This document shows positions 44,901-58,322 of a stretch of 64,000 bases of DNA, piece after piece. Source of the stretch: Trichoderma breve (Eukaryota; Ascomycota; Sordariomycetes; Hypocreales; Hypocreaceae); the NCBI RefSeq assembly GCF_028502605.1, contig NC_079232.1, forward strand, positions 558,001 through 622,000, read 5' to 3'. Position 1 is the stretch's first letter. Every line of letters starts with the position of its first letter. The notes beneath the pieces were generated by a model. It saw nothing but the letters and a program-made list of their open reading frames with translations. It was not told where the DNA came from and did no database searches. The translations under genes and the position numbers were made by a program.

Positions 44901-47430
44901 GTGAGAAAAACACGGCTGCCGGCGGAATAGCTGCAGTCTCTCAACTCCAGCCTGTCCGAACTTCTCCCAATCACAGGGGGCAAAATTGACAGCTTCATTG
45001 AAGTTGAAGCCATGGTTGAAGCCGGCATGGTAGGCTTGAGGGAACGTAATGACAAACTGGCCAGCCCTCTGGTCCAAGGCGTAGACACGCACACCAGCCT
45101 TCTTCAGCTGCTCTGGTGTGAGAAGTGTGACTAATTGGAAGAGCAAATCCGGCTGGGTCTCGAACAACTCTGGCACAGCCTCCTTCATTGCCGTTTCAAA
45201 CTTCTCAGCGTCTTCTCCAGGAATGCCATACCACGTCTTGGTCGCACCCAGGTGTTGGTAGTTGGCCGAGTATGCATAGTGGTCCTCGTTATGCCAGCAG
45301 AATGTTGAAAAGATCATGCCGACATAGACCCAAGGCACCGTCATACCTGAAATGTCAGATTTGATATGCCTAAAGAGACTGTCTTGGTGGAAAGGGAGAA
45401 CATTGAGGTTCCAAGGATCGGTGGCGTATGGGTTACTTGGGTGTTTTTCGACGGTAGGGAAGCCCGAGCCGTGTGTGGTGCAGTGGATATCGGCACCGTA
45501 TTCAACTTCGACAGTCTCTTCCAAGTCTGCCACCAGGCGCCAGAATTCGCTTTCGACATCTTCTTCAGTGACCGGCCTATGGCAATGAAGGGTCTCGTCA
45601 AAGGGCATCTTTTGCTCAAAATAGCCCTGCTTGAAATCATTTGCTTTTTGTTGGAACTGCTTCAGCGAATACAGGCCGCCCTCTTCGAACCCAAACTGAC
45701 CGTCTCCCACTAAGCACCGCGGGCAATTCCACTCGGCCTCAGGCTTTCGCTTCAGCGGGGGATCAAGGCAAGGGCCGTGGTACGCATGATCACAGGATTC
45801 GCAAACGAGTAGAGGTCCGCTGTCATCACCGCGTCCACAATTTTCGCACTTGTTTCCTGCAGCAGCACCTTCTTCCCGGGGAATTCTGGGGACAGAGGGA
45901 CGAAATACGGTCATATGCGAACCAGCCACCGTAGGCACATTATCCTTTTTGAGGCGCTTGCTTCGCCGGCTGGCCATATCAGCGTCGTCCTTGTCGGTAT
46001 CCGCTTCCTTCTTGATTGAGTCTGCTGGGCTGCCGACGCTCAATTGCCGCTTCAGTGCAACAGCGGAGCCGAGACCCGATGGCCGAGCTTCGGGGGTATT
46101 TCTCGTAGATGTAGCGGGGCTGTCGTATCGCTTAGAATCTGGGGTGTAACTCTTGCTCTCGCCATTGGTGGAACGGTTGACGCTGGTGAAGCCCGAATTG
46201 ACTGCAGTGAAGCCGCCGTTGGTGTTGATGGCTGTAAATCCGGAAGTAGGTCCTGCTGAGGTGGGAGCAGGCGGTGCATCGGCCATGGGCGTGTCTCGAT
46301 CCAGCTCTCTTTTACCAGCGACGCTGTTCTGGAGGGCATCTGATGCTTGTCGGGCGGGTGAAGCCCCTCGGGCACTGCTCGGAGTGTTGACTGTAGATCG
46401 CTTCACGGGTGTTGGTGCGGGGCTCGGGGTCAAAGGACCGCCATACTCTTGTTCGAGCTGCTGGTGAACTCCAGGCTTTGCGAGACGCAGATAATCCTCG
46501 TACGGGCAAAGCCATCGCTGGAACGAGTTCTTGAGCGACGTGGACAATGACGACATAATCTTGCCACTATAGCCAAGATCTCTTCCAATCTCGGCCCATT
46601 TCTTCAACTTGCAGACCTTGTCGAATCCGCCTCTGGATTCGACTGCTTTCTTCAAGCGATAAAGGTCAAGGGGCTTTTTGTCGACATACGGCAGACGATG
46701 TAGGTTGTTCCCCTGCTGCTTGTGAAACTTGGCAAGGCCATCTAAATAGGTAAGATTGGCCCTCGTACCTAAAAGACGAAAAAAAATTAATAAGCAAATT
46801 CCCTTGTTTTTCTATTTACCTCTCTCTCCTTGTGGGAACAGGAGGGGAGTTTTCTGCTTCTGCAACAAAAAAGACTTACTGCCTTCGACGGAGTTCAATT
46901 CTTGTTTTCGAGTGCGAAAGTGAAATTTCTATCGACTTGGTCAGCGAATTGTACCGTTGGGCACGTCCCCAGATCGCCAAGCGCCCTGTTGGCGCAAAAG
47001 CACATACTTCAGTGTCAATTGCGAATTCGGGGTTCCATGAATCGGGTGGAATAATTTTGCAGATGCCGAACTGAGATGCTTCGGGGGCGATTTTTTGAAT
47101 ATACTGCAAGGGGTCACGCCATTCGTGTTCAGTCGGACAGTAGGTCGGTGCTTCTGATATGCCGTGCGGTCGTGTTTTCTTCTTGAGCGGCTCCCGCACC
47201 GCCGTGGGCTGGCCGCGTCTCTCGACCGAGGTGAGATCCAATGGCGCGCTGACCATGGAGCTGAGCGGCACGGGTGGATTTGTAGGATGATAGCCGTTGG
47301 AGTTGACCTTGTGCTTGGGCTTCGAGGACGAGGAGGCCGCAGACGCCCCAATCGCAGGCGAGCTGCGCGAACTGGCATTGGCACTACCAGAGGCAGCAGC
47401 GGCTGCGCTGAGCGAGGCCATCGGTGCCAT
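41942..47430 (-). CDS. KDM5: JmjC histone H3K4 demethylase, KDM5/JARID1 family
   Basis: Chromatin enzyme removing methyl groups from H3 lysine 4 using Fe(II) and 2-oxoglutarate. Four exons on the minus strand: 47430-47008, 46928-46880, 46768-43168, 43112-41942; 1747 residues. JmjN runs from about 95 to 160 (APTYCPTEHEWRDPLQYIQKI…, completed across two introns by EKFHFRTRKQELNSVEG). ARID is about 165-255, PHD1 about 465-510, and JmjC about 600-760. The iron ligands are intact: His650 and Glu652 in CWHNEDHYAYS, His738 in AYHAGFNHGF. A C5HC2 zinc finger (about 835-905), a PLU-1-like helical region, and PHD2 (about 1338-1390, split by intron 3) follow. A Ser/Ala/Gly/acidic tail ends it. Introns of 79, 111 and 55 nt are canonical. 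A true catalytic KDM5, since the HxE...H triad is conserved. Confidence 0.94.
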
Positions 47431-50400
47431 GGCGCAAACGAATTCCGGCCCCAGGATTTCGGAGGGTCACGGGGGCGTGGTTGAGAGCAAGCGCAGGCGT
47501 CGTTGTCGTTCGATATGGACAGGGAGGAGGCGGCCAAACAGGCTCATATGACGAGACACCTATCGTGGAGGCTCAATCCGCATGGCATCATGTATGCGAG
47601 GGACCATGTGCGTCTCGGGCCGGGGCAAGTCGAGACGTGATGGAAAAGTGGCCGTGGCGTTTCTTATCTGGGCCGGCACAGCAAAAAAAAGGTAAAAAGA
47701 AAGATGGCGGCTCGACTAGCGGAGTATAAGCATGAGCATGAGCATTCGGTGCTGCAGAACAAACGGGATGTAAAACAAAAGTATGTGGTCAAGGACGGGC
47801 AGCTGGAACATGGAACATGGCGCAACTAACACGAAGGGCAGTGCAGCGGATGGGAGAGTCAGAGACATAAGAGACATAGACCATAGACATACATACAGAT
47901 ACAGGGCTGGGGCCTTGTTTGATTGTCAAGCGTGCAACGACGGGCAGAGGGCCAAGGGAGCCGCAGAATCAAAAGCCAGCGAGTTTCTGCGAGTCTCGTT
48001 GGCCCTTTGGGTGGTGCAGATGCCGGAGCGAGATTGGATTTAGAGAGTGGGCGGAAGCGCACGAGTGGAATGGGTCGAGGCTTCCGGCGTGAAGGTGCGC
48101 AGGACGTTCCTGGCAGAGCAGCAGAGGGACGGGGTCAGAGCGACCGACAGGTACCTGCTTCAGTGCGGCCCTCCGAAGTACTGGTACAGGGCTTTCAGCG
48201 TTCTCTACAGAGTACAGGCGCGGTGCTGCTGGGAGGATGCCTGCGGGCCGGTACTTGTACCTGGGTACGGAGTGGAGGGTGACTCTACCACCAGCGGCCA
48301 GTGTGCGCGCGAGGTATCGGGGACTTGTGCTCGCAGCTGGGCTGCACTTGCCCTGCCAGGAGCTGTGCGCTGCAGCCAGCCAGGTGGTCCGTGTGGGTGG
48401 ACCCACGGCCGCGGCAGCCAATAAGCAGCCACTAGTTCGATGGACCCCGGGCGTTTTTTACTGGGCAAGTACCGCCGCTACGCCGTATGCAGCCTATCGC
48501 TCTGCAGTTGGACTTATGCGCGTGGTACGGGGTACCTTGGGGGACATTTCAACGCGCTGAAGTGGTTGGGTTTAGAGCAAAGCTTCGAAGGTGCTTCAGC
48601 CCGCAGCCGCAGGCACTTCTATCTTTAGTTCCCAGAAGCATCCTGTTGCGCATATGTACTCGGTACCTCCCTGGACTGTCCCGTTGTGCATGGAGTCGTC
48701 CATGATGCAAGTCGCTATGAGAGGCTCTTCTGGCGCGGTACCTGTACTTGCAGGACTTTTTTTCCCTGTGCGGACGATCCGGTCCTCTCTTTCTCTCGGA
48801 TCCGCTGCAGTGCTCCCACCGGGGCCACCGATCAAGAGGCATCAGCCGGATCGCACAGGGGTCGCAGGTACTTCTACTTGCATGCACTACAGCACAGCAC
48901 ATGTCCTATACAGGTAACCTGTGCCATGCGTTGATTGCTGCACGTATACATGTGATGTGATGCATATGAGTATTCGTACTGCTAAGGCCTCCGGAAGCTC
49001 TACTACGACAGTGAGCGTCATCCAAGGCCGGCGTTTTTGACTTTTTTTTTGCCTCTCTTGTTAATTTTTCTGCGGCGTTTCCAATAGCGGCCGGCGCCAT
49101 GGATACATGTATTTGGCACGAGCAAAAGTTGACAAGCCCCACCGCAGACGACATCCGGCTCCTGTCGCACTACCAGCCTGCAAAAGGGTACATACAAAGG
49201 GTCGGGCCAGTTTTCGTTTGCTCCCGCCTTATGCCCGAGTTTGGAAGGGGGAAATGGATGGATGCAATGCAAGTTGTACATTGATTGGCCTTGCTGACTG
49301 TGGGCTCGACTCGCATTACACCATTTGCTGCCATGTGCTCCGCCAATTTCTCTTATGAATCAGAACAATGGAGCTAAACTCCCTCAAGAGAATCCAAGAG
49401 AAACTTGACGGCAGTAAACCACAGCAGCCGCGATATTGGCCAACGGCAAACGCGATACGTCCATACGTGTACGCATCAAAAAGAGATAAAAGCGCGCCGA
49501 GTCAGCTCCCATCGCAATCCCCCTGCAAAGCCATCCGATGCTGCGCGTATTTTTGCATTGATCCGTCCAAACGCAACCGAAACCCCCAGCAACCGTCCAA
49601 CCGGAAAATCATTGTCGCGCCGTGTGCTTGTACAAGTCAAGGCCCAGCTTGTAGCGCAGAAAATAGCCGAATAGTTTGCTGACAATGCCCATAATTTTTT
49701 TTTTTTTTTCCCTCTCTTATTTCCCTCCCAGCCAAGAAGGCAAATCTGATATGAGTGGTTGCACCGACAAGGGTCAGGCCCATGGTGGCCAGTGCCGAGC
49801 CAATCACGCGTCGGTGAGGTTGAACGGACGTGTCCACAATTAGCAGCTGGCTGAGTGCAGCCTCGTTGCGGGAGAGCCAGAAGGATTTGGATGATGTGCA
49901 GCTCGTAATCAGCGGACTGGATTGCCCTGTATCACGCTTCTTACATCTTACCTGAGAATATAGTGGCATGCCGTTCTACCGCGCACTGGAACCCCAGATT
50001 CTGGGCGCTTGTGTGCCGTACCAGCGTCCAGTCCTTTTGCACGCTTTTGGGCCTTTGAAAGCTCCGAAAGCTCAGATTACCGAGTCTTTGGTGCGCAGCC
50101 CCCACTGAGCCGGTGCCGTCATCACCCCACCATCACCAGATCAGTCTTGGTCTATGTAGGTAGAGCGAGAGAGTGTGCATGCAGATGCCGAGCCAATGCC
50201 GCAAGAGCTGGATTGAACGATGGTTGACTTTTTTGCCATATCAGATGCATGATCTTGCCCGGTTGATTGAAATGCCCATGCCATGACTATTTTACCCACG
50301 TTATATATAGCTGTAGCCAAATTATATCCGTGGATTCTAGCCGGCTGTAGCCGATAGATCACGCATAAGTCACAACTCTATCTGAACCACGGACTTCATC

Positions 50401-50532
50401 CGACCAATCTAGTAAATCTTAACCACCAACAGTAAACAAAATAAAAATTCAGACAAAGAGCACTTATACTTTTCTTCTATAAGCGCCAAATCCCTAGAAG
50501 CCTCGAAAACCCCCTCCAATTGGCTCTCCCCA
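47431..50532. other. 3.1-kb region upstream of KDM5, no gene supported
   Basis: Long space between the KDM5 start and the SLX1 stop. The first 1.6 kb is GC-rich, with many GTAC-centred motifs (GGTACCTG, GTACTTG, GGGTACGG). Overlapping long frames on both strands (about 47.9-48.5 kb) have no domain and look like high-GC chance frames. A poly-T run is at about 49695-49710. A minus-strand frame at 49637-49969 has one hydrophobic stretch but no family. Confidence 0.45.
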
Positions 50533-51512
50533 TCACGAGTCCTTCTTTGCCCGCTTCTTCTTTCTCAGCAGCTTCTCCACCTCTTTTGTTCCACGCGTCC
50601 GTAAACTCAGCTCCTTCATCATATCTCCCCATCGTATTTCGCCGCTGCATGCTGGGCATTTGCAGCTAGTAGGAATAATGGCACCGGGCTCATCACCCGC
50701 CAGTGCATGCTTGCTCCAGCAGTCTATGTGTCCCATTGCCTCGCAGCCGTCGTTGGGGCACATTGCGTATAAGCCTTGCTCAGGCTGCATCTCTTTACGA
50801 CAGTGAATGCACTGTCCTTGCCTCTCAAACGATGTCACGTTGTGGGCTTTTTCAATGTAGTCTTTCATCGGAGAGTAATCCAACGCTAGAGCGTGAATCC
50901 CCCACGGTGTTGTCGACGCATCCCCTGCAGACGGGCCAAAGTCGGTCAATATCTTCGGACTCGCGGCGACGGGGGTCTCTCTTGTTTCGCTCCAGTCCTT
51001 CCAGGCCTTATGGGCGTCCTGACTAAAGAAATGCACATTCAATGGCCACCTTGAAAAGCTTGACACGCTCGTGAGAAGGTGGAGATTGGGAATGACAGAC
51101 TTGAGGTTGTGCGGCTTTCGTCTCGGCATCCCATTCCTTTTCCTCTCCGTCGCAACCGTAATACGCTCTTCTTTCGGTATGTGTAGAGTAAGATGTGGAT
51201 TGTTTAGAGCCCATCTTGCCATTTCCAAGTCAGTACACGATGTCAACGGATTATTTAAGGGAGGTTTGGAACCTACTCAAATTTGAGGGCTGCTGTCGAG
51301 CTTGGGAATCCAGAAACCGTCACAATCATCTCCCAGGGGCGAAGGTTATCGCGTGCTGTGCGCACCGCGCCGCCTTTGGCCTCGCCATTGTGCTGCTTCA
51401 ACCGCCTGGGCGGATTTGGCGTGGATCCAATGTATATCGAGCCGGGCTTCACTGTTGAGCGCAAGACATAGACAACATATAAAGCCGGCAGAGGTTTGAC
51501 AAGGCCTGACAT
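50533..51512 (-). CDS. SLX1: Structure-specific endonuclease subunit SLX1
   Basis: Catalytic subunit of the SLX1-SLX4 nuclease that cuts Holliday junctions and branched DNA in the nucleus. Two exons on the minus strand: 51512-51277 and 51214-50533; 305 residues. The intron (62 nt) is GTAGGT...CAAG. The GIY-YIG nuclease domain is residues about 10-95: YVVYVLRS...[19 protein letters not shown], with the conserved Tyr pair and Arg, then [16 protein letters not shown]. Joining the exons gives [13 protein letters not shown], the expected helix. A C-terminal RING-like zinc module follows (CIHCRKEM...[21 protein letters not shown]...[22 protein letters not shown]). A Lys-rich tail ([12 protein letters not shown]) may be a nuclear signal. 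Confidence 0.94.
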
Positions 51513-51845
51513 GCCTATGCTTGCTCACCGCTTAAACTTTTGGAATGCGTCATCAATATCAGCACCAATATTGGGCATGCTATTACAAACGGGACGAGCA
51601 TGAAGAAGAGAAAATCTCCCGGGTAACGCGTTCTTGGTATTTGGTGATGATGCCTAATTCAAGCATGACTAAGCATTCTGTTAACGAAAGACAGCAGCGA
51701 AAAAGAGCAAACAACAGATTTTTTGGGCGGATATAACGCCCAATTCCCTCAATTAACTCTAATTACTACAATATCAAGCAAGTATGTTCCCTGCCCGTCC
51801 AAATTGCCATATCCACAAACTCCCAGCCTATGATGCATGAACCAT
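51513..51845. other. Intergenic spacer
   Basis: Between the SLX1 start and the SF3A3 stop (both minus strand). Nothing recognised. Confidence 0.4.
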
Positions 51846-53419
51846 TCAAAGCAAGCCCTGCTTCTGTAAATCGTAGTATACCTTCTCCGGCATAACGTTT
51901 CCTTCGCCGTCCTCCATCTGAATGACGCTACCGTCGTCAATCTTCCCCCTCTTCTTCTCTTTCTGGATCTTCTCCCAGAGTCTCATGGCCTCGTCGATCC
52001 CTGTAATATCTCGGAAGAGACTAGTGTTGGCAATGCCCAAGCACTTGAGGCCATACACGTGGCGTGCCTCGTTAAAGTGCTTATCAAACGCACGTCGGCC
52101 CATGTAGACAAAGTTTCCACAAATTTCGCATGGGAATTCCACACCCAGTCCGTGTAATCGGTACAGCCAAAAGGGAATAGGCTTTCCATCCCAAGCCAGG
52201 GGGAGCTTGAGGGGGTTGTAAATCTTTTCTTCACCATCCTCGCCTTCACCATCGTCTTGATCCATCGGTTCATGACGGGTATCAGACACGTTGAGGAGGT
52301 TATCCAGTTCCTGTTGACGCTCTCGTTCTGTCATTCCTTGCTTGCGTTCGACGTTGACGCGGGTATCGCCCCGCTCAGTGCTCATAGCGCTGGCCAATCG
52401 CTTGACTCGGTGCTCGCGCTCTGCTACAGCTCGCTCTTTTAGTCTAGTTGGAGAGACAACTCCCTTCCCAGAACCATTTGCTGCCGGCTTCGACTCTTCT
52501 TGTCGCTGGCTTCGCTGTTCTGCGGCCTTGATGTGCTTTCGTCCCTTGAGGTGGTTCTTGTAGACATTTTCGTTGGCGAATTCCTTCTCGCAGTCATCGC
52601 ACCATATGGCGTCTCCTGTGCGCTGCTTGGTTGATGTCGCCTGCTCAAGAGTCCATCCCTCTACTTCGTCCTTAGTCCAAGCCTCATCAAACTCCTGGTC
52701 AAAAGACTGCACGATCTTGTCCACGTTCTCCAAAGGTCGTGTCCGTCGCATGAACGACTCGAGATAATCGCTTAAATCTCCGACATATTTGAAATATTGA
52801 TCAGTCAGCTTCTCATTCCGCTTGACGCCTGCAAAGCCGGGCGCAAAGTTGTCGAATAACTCGAGATACTGCAGATAGGTCAAGCGCTTTACGTTTGGCA
52901 GGTTGAGAAAGGATTCGTGACAAGTATTTAGATCAAAAAATCTTCCGTAGGCCTCCTCTCCTGAGAATAGAGAGTCGACAATGGAGGGCATAGGATCTGA
53001 TGGATCACCATGTCTCGACACCTTGTATCGCTGCTCTGAGTTCTCCGCCTGCTCATTGGGGTATCTTGCGTGGTGATCTCGGACGTCCTTCCATTGACGA
53101 TAAAACTCTTCGAACGGATCCCCAGTGCCGATCTGTTGGATCTCTTGAGCCCTGCTTCCAGACTCGTCCCCGTAGATGTTGAGTAGGTTCTGGGACTGCG
53201 CCTGGATCTGGTCCAAGAGCTGTGCAACTTCGTGGTCGCGGTTGAGGCGATCGCGGATCTAGATCAACGGCATCGGTTAGGCATCGTCTGGGGTAGAGAA
53301 CAGAAACACAGTCTGGGGGAGCTCACATGTTTGGGGTCCTCGCGGATGCGGTCCGCAATGCCCTGTTCAAGGCGCTCTAGGTCCTCGTGGATATACCGCT
53401 GCTCTTCTAAAACCAACAT
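51846..53419 (-). CDS. PRP9: Splicing factor SF3a subunit 3 (SF3A3/Prp9)
   Basis: U2 snRNP protein needed for prespliceosome assembly. Two exons on the minus strand: 53419-53327 and 53258-51846; 501 residues. The 68-nt intron is GTGAGC...CTAG. The N-terminus (MLVLEEQRYIHEDLERLEQGI) is the expected family start. A C2H2-type finger lies mid-protein in IWCDDCEKEFANENVYKNH. The C-terminal zinc-finger block (FPCEICGNFVYMGRRAFDKHFNEARHVYGLKCLGI) is the signature of SF3A3. Length matches orthologues (about 500). Confidence 0.95.
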
Positions 53420-53760
53420 TGTGTAAGGCTGTGATGTTGAGAGCTGAAAGGAATAATTGACGGAAGAGAAAAGAAGGTCGGCGCGACACCAAGAGGAAAT
53501 CGCTGCTTCAGCCAATGCATGAGGTAGCGTTCAAGTGACTCCATAAAAAAACACCAAGCAGGTCGCGTTTTTAGAAGGACCTGGGGGGCAAAAGCGCCTT
53601 ATCGGTTCTGCCGGGGTATTGCCGACGCCAGAAACGTTATCGATCGATCCAAAAGTTTTGGAGCCGAGATCCCCAACTACCGACCTAACATCATCCCAGA
53701 GCTGCCAGCAGGTTCAGCAAACACTTTATCCCTTACAACACCAATCCATCTTGCTACATC
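53420..53760. other. Divergent promoter of SF3A3 and eIF4A3
   Basis: 341 bases between the two start codons, so the two RNA-processing genes share one promoter region. No specific element identified. Confidence 0.5.
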
Positions 53761-55096
53761 ATGGCTGAGGGCGCTGGAGGCATTGACCGCAAGGCGGATG
53801 AGAGGATGGAGTTTTCCACCTCCAAAGAGGTGACGGTGCACCCGACTTTCGAGGCCATGTCGCTGAAGGGTAAAGCCACCTAGTCTATAGTCTACCGCCC
53901 TTTGTCAATCGTGTTGATTTGTCTAACAGTAATCTTCTAGAGAATCTTCTCCGCGGCATCTATGCTTACGGTTATGAATCCCCCTCTGCCGTCCAGTCGC
54001 GAGCCATTGTCCAGATCTGCAAGGGACGCGACACTATCGCGCAAGCCCAGTCCGGCACGGGAAAGACCGCCACCTTCTCGATCAGCATGCTGCAAGTTAT
54101 TGACACGGCCGTGCGCGAGACCCAAGCACTTGTCCTGTCCCCCACACGAGAACTGGCTACTCAGATCCAGTCGGTTGTCATGGCATTGGGCGACTATATG
54201 AATGTGCAGTGCCACGCCTGCATCGGTGGCACTAACGTTGGGGAGGATATTCGCAAGCTCGACTACGGCCAGCATATTGTTTCGGGCACACCGGGGCGGG
54301 TAGCTGATATGATTCGACGACGCCATCTTAGGACGAGGCACATCAAGATGCTCATTTTGGACGAAGCAGATGAGCTCCTTAACAAGGGGTTCAGAGAGCA
54401 AATCTACGACGTCTACCGCTACCTGCCGCCGGCGACGCAGGTCGTGGTCGTCAGTGCCACCCTTCCCTACGATGTCCTTGACATGACGACCAAGTTCATG
54501 ACCGACCCTGTCCGAATCTTGGTCAAGCGAGACGAACTTACGCTGGAAGGATTGAAGCAATACTTTATCGCCGTGGAGAAGGAAGACTGGAAATTCGACA
54601 CTCTGTGCGACCTTTACGACACTCTCACCATTACCCAAGCCGTCATCTTCTGTAACACACGCCGTAAGGTCGACTGGCTCACGGACAAGATGCGCGAGGC
54701 CAACTTTACTGTCAGCTCCATGCATGGTGATATGCCTCAGAAGGAGCGTGACAGCATCATGCAAGACTTCCGACAGGGAAACAGCCGAGTTCTCATCTCG
54801 ACAGATGTGTGGGCACGTGGTATCGATGTGCAACAAGTCAGTCTAGTTATCAACTACGACTTGCCAAGCAACCGAGAAAACTACATTCACCGAATTGGTC
54901 GTAGTGGACGATTCGGCCGCAAGGGCGTGGCCATCAACTTTGTGACCACGGAAGATGTGCGCATCCTCCGAGACATTGAGTGTACGTTGTATTACCTCGC
55001 TTCTACCTTGTGACAAATACTAACTTGCTTAACATAGTGTATTACTCAACTCAAATCGACGAGATGCCGATGAATGTCGCCGATCTCATCTCATAA
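53761..55096 (+). CDS. FAL1: DEAD-box RNA helicase eIF4A3/Fal1
   Basis: ATP-dependent RNA helicase; exon-junction-complex core in animals and many fungi, 40S rRNA processing as yeast Fal1. Three exons: 53761-53869, 53941-54981, 55038-55096; 402 residues. Introns are 71 and 56 nt with canonical ends. All DEAD motifs are present: AQSGTGKT (I), PTRELA (Ia), GG, TPGR (Ib), DEAD (II), SAT (III), [21 protein letters not shown] (V) and [11 protein letters not shown] (VI). [17 protein letters not shown] and the C-terminus [18 protein letters not shown] place it in the eIF4A3 branch rather than eIF4A. The conserved EGL-like linker is intact, so it should be active. Confidence 0.95.
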
Positions 55097-58000
55097 TCAA
55101 CCGCTCTCCTCGCGCACAAGAGCGCACAGCGGACAAGTAGCATACCGAAGGACGCAGCATAGCTGGGGCAAGGTACAGAGCCGAGGGCCAGGGGCAGGCC
55201 CGGCTCTTTAATTGTGGAGGAAAGGGGTACCAAGTTTGATCAGGTGAGCCTCTTTTTTCTATTCGGTTTCGTTACTGATCTCGCTAACTTTGAGTAGATT
55301 GACTTTTTTTTTTTTTTTTGCCGGCAGAGCCTTGTTTGGACAATAGGGTTATTGATTTCGGAGAAAGCATGTCCTACGAATGCTGTCAAGTAGCAGAAGT
55401 GTCAGTTGACAGCAGCTTAAAACGATTGTGTGATATTAGGCTTGTCGGGGCGCATTACAAATGTTCAGGTGAAAGGCTTTAGTCTAGTTCGAATGCTTTG
55501 ATCATGTGTCACGGCTTGTTAGCAAAAGGCGGTAGGAGGAGCAATCACCAATGTCTCATCCAACATGCTTTGCCAGATGCTCCATCTAGCACAATGATAT
55601 AGTAACCCCCTCGCTGAAAGATATGATTTACTCCAGGGTATCGTGTATACGCAGCAGCTTTGGTAAATGAGCATCTTCTATCAGTGACATATCGCTATGA
55701 AATCGGACACGATAGCCAAGTTGGTGGTCAGGGAGTATGAAAATAGCACCAGGGTAGGTGAGCTTGGGTCTAGAAATAGGATTATATTTCTCATTCTACG
55801 TGTAAGATGTTGAAAGGGAGCCGCCTTGGCAACATGGGCAGCTTTCTTCAGCCTTTCTATTTCAAGCTTCCGCGGGTAATCCAATTAAACAGCTACATTT
55901 CATCACTCATTATGACGCACTTGATTTATGAAACATACTACCCATCTGGGCGAGCCGGGGTAGTATCGGAAGTGATTGTAGCAGGAATACAAGCATGAGA
56001 TCTAGATATCGACACAGACAATGACTCTCTTGTGCCTGACAGATGGATTGGAGATCCTACATCCATTGTTGGGCGGAAATCCGTCTACTTGATAATTCAG
56101 AGTCAGAGTGTCGCGTGACACTTGATTGCGGTATTCTAGTCGCTTGGCTCGCGAGTCACCGGATTGGTGTAGATCAGTGTCTTGGTCGTGGTGCCGAGAG
56201 ACTGTCTCAGTTCAATACCACCTCGTGTTGGGCAGCTCTGTGACGCAATTCATTGTCATTCACTCTCGAGATTGTCATTTTGTGCGCAAATAAGAGCTGT
56301 AGATGAAGTCCGAGAAAAATCCGGAAGGAATCCAGGTGTGCAAGCAGTCGGCTCGGCCCCTTTCCAGGAGCGATTGAACTTTCAGCATTTCCTCGTAAGC
56401 TCCCAAGATGTCCAACGTCAAACATCAAAAGTCGGCAGTAATCATACCTCGTATTACACATATAGGAGCTGAGAAAAGAAGAAAACCAAAAAGGAAAAAG
56501 AAAAAAAAGAAAAAGAAAAAGAAAATCACCGAGAAAAAGAATCCTTGTATGCAACGTGACAGACGGTATCTCCTAAATCCCGTCTCAGCTTCAGGGTAAG
56601 CTGCGACGTCAGACGGAGTACGTACTGTACTCGAACTTGTGTTGTGGCACACCTGGAACCAACAGCTTCTTTTGCTGATGGCAATCTTACTTAATTTGCC
56701 GCGATATTACACTGATGTTGTACTTTGTACCATGTGGCTAGGTCGGTAAACGAGGCGCTTACTAGAATAGCAATGTGACTTGAACATCCAAATAGGCCAG
56801 CCTCCTACCTGTCCGGGAAGTGAGCAGCACGCACCAACACCTTGGACGCTCTCACCTCTTCCCAAATGAGGCGTTTTCTCGAGAGACGAGATGCCTACTC
56901 GAGCAAAGGATAGTCTCAGAAAATGCTACCTTGGTCTAACATGAGTTCTGGCAAGGGAGCAAGAGCAACGGTGGTATCAAACAGGGCCCCCGAGGCTGTT
57001 CGCTACCCGTGGCCGTATTTCCGGGTCTGGAGGCGGCGCCAATTCCAAGCCAGGCCTTTCGATAGACGCATCTTCTTGGTTCCGTCGGGTCCATGTTCTG
57101 GAACGACACCAAGCCTTGCGGAAATAGTTGCGGGATTGAGTTTGATCTCCGCATCTAAGAGAGTGTTTCATTCTGGAAGTGGCATCAATTCGTTCTAGGT
57201 ATTCTCAAGTACGCCGAACCCGTAGCGCGGAACCGTCTCCCGGAAAGCAGCATCATTCTGTATTATGACAGAAAAAAAAAACTTGCTACTGCTATATTGC
57301 CTTGTGGAGCTGCGTAACAAGACACATTTACGGATACCGAGATTTGCTTTTTTACCAGGGCGGCTGGACCCTCACGGGATCCCGGGGCCACGATAAATCA
57401 TGTGAAAGGTGGAAATAAGAGACGAGAGAAGGGTTAAAAAAAAAAAAAAAGAACAGGCATATACAGGGACATGCCCCTGGGGGAGAGGATCAGCGTGTGA
57501 TGGATGGCGCGCAGGAATTACCTGCAACGGCCTGTCCTGTCACAAGCCTCGGCCGTGAGCTGCTGCGTTAGGTAGTTTCTGCAAGTGGTGGACATGAATC
57601 GTCGCAGTGCTACTTTGTATGACTACGAGCACCTACTATGAACGGGACCCCATAGAAAAGGGCAGAGTAAGCGGAACGAGTCCATGATAGCCTGTCTATC
57701 CGTGATACGCGGAATTTGAAGCTAGCAAGAGAACTTGTGATGACCTTTTGGGTCGCCTATTCTGGTGCCCTCGGCGAATTGGGTTACTGTGGGCCTTTTC
57801 TGGTCGCAGGCTGATTAAAATCGATCCATGGGCGGGAAGAGGGAGAAGAGGAGAGAGAAGGAGTGGGAGAGAGAGAGATTTGCCATCAACGGAGTCGACT
57901 CCGAGCTGCTGGGGAGGGGGGAAATCACCGGCCGGGTTAGTAGGGTTGAGGGTATAAAAGACGCCGAGACGGAAGAATATGTAAGGTACTGGACATGAGC

Positions 58001-58301
58001 AGTGTTATACAGTAATACGGGAGCGTACCTGAATGACAAAGACTGCCAGACAATTAAAGAAAACTGGGATAAAAAAAAAAAAGTGTCGCTTCGCATGTCT
58101 CTCTGGCCGTTTCGTCGTTTCGGGCTAGGCTTGGCCTTTGCAATTAATTAATATCCGCGGTCCTATTGCTAATTGAGACTGCTTGGTCCTAGTAAGCATG
58201 CGAGATGGCTCCGCTTGGAAATTTCTCGACTCAGGCTAGCCGTTAGGTTTAGCTGTGTGTGACATGTGAGAGGGGAGCTGCAGCTGCAGCTTGTTCATGG
58301 C

Positions 58302-58322
58302 GACGAGACGAGACGAGACGAG
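58302..58322. repeat. GAGAC pentanucleotide microsatellite
   Basis: Four tandem ACGAG/GAGAC units in the gene-poor region upstream of URC4. Confidence 0.7.

Noticed and set aside
47923..48424. Overlapping 119-150 residue open frames on both strands
   Set aside because: GC-rich sequence with long frames in several phases at once, no domain, no splice or start context; best explained by composition.
49637..49969. 110-codon minus-strand frame with a hydrophobic stretch (ATMGLTLVGATTHIRFAFLAG)
   Set aside because: No recognisable family and it ends in a poly-Lys run produced by a poly-T tract; support too weak to call a gene.
55480..55500. GTTCGAAT sequence considered as a tRNA T-arm
   Set aside because: No matching A box, acceptor stem or cloverleaf around it.
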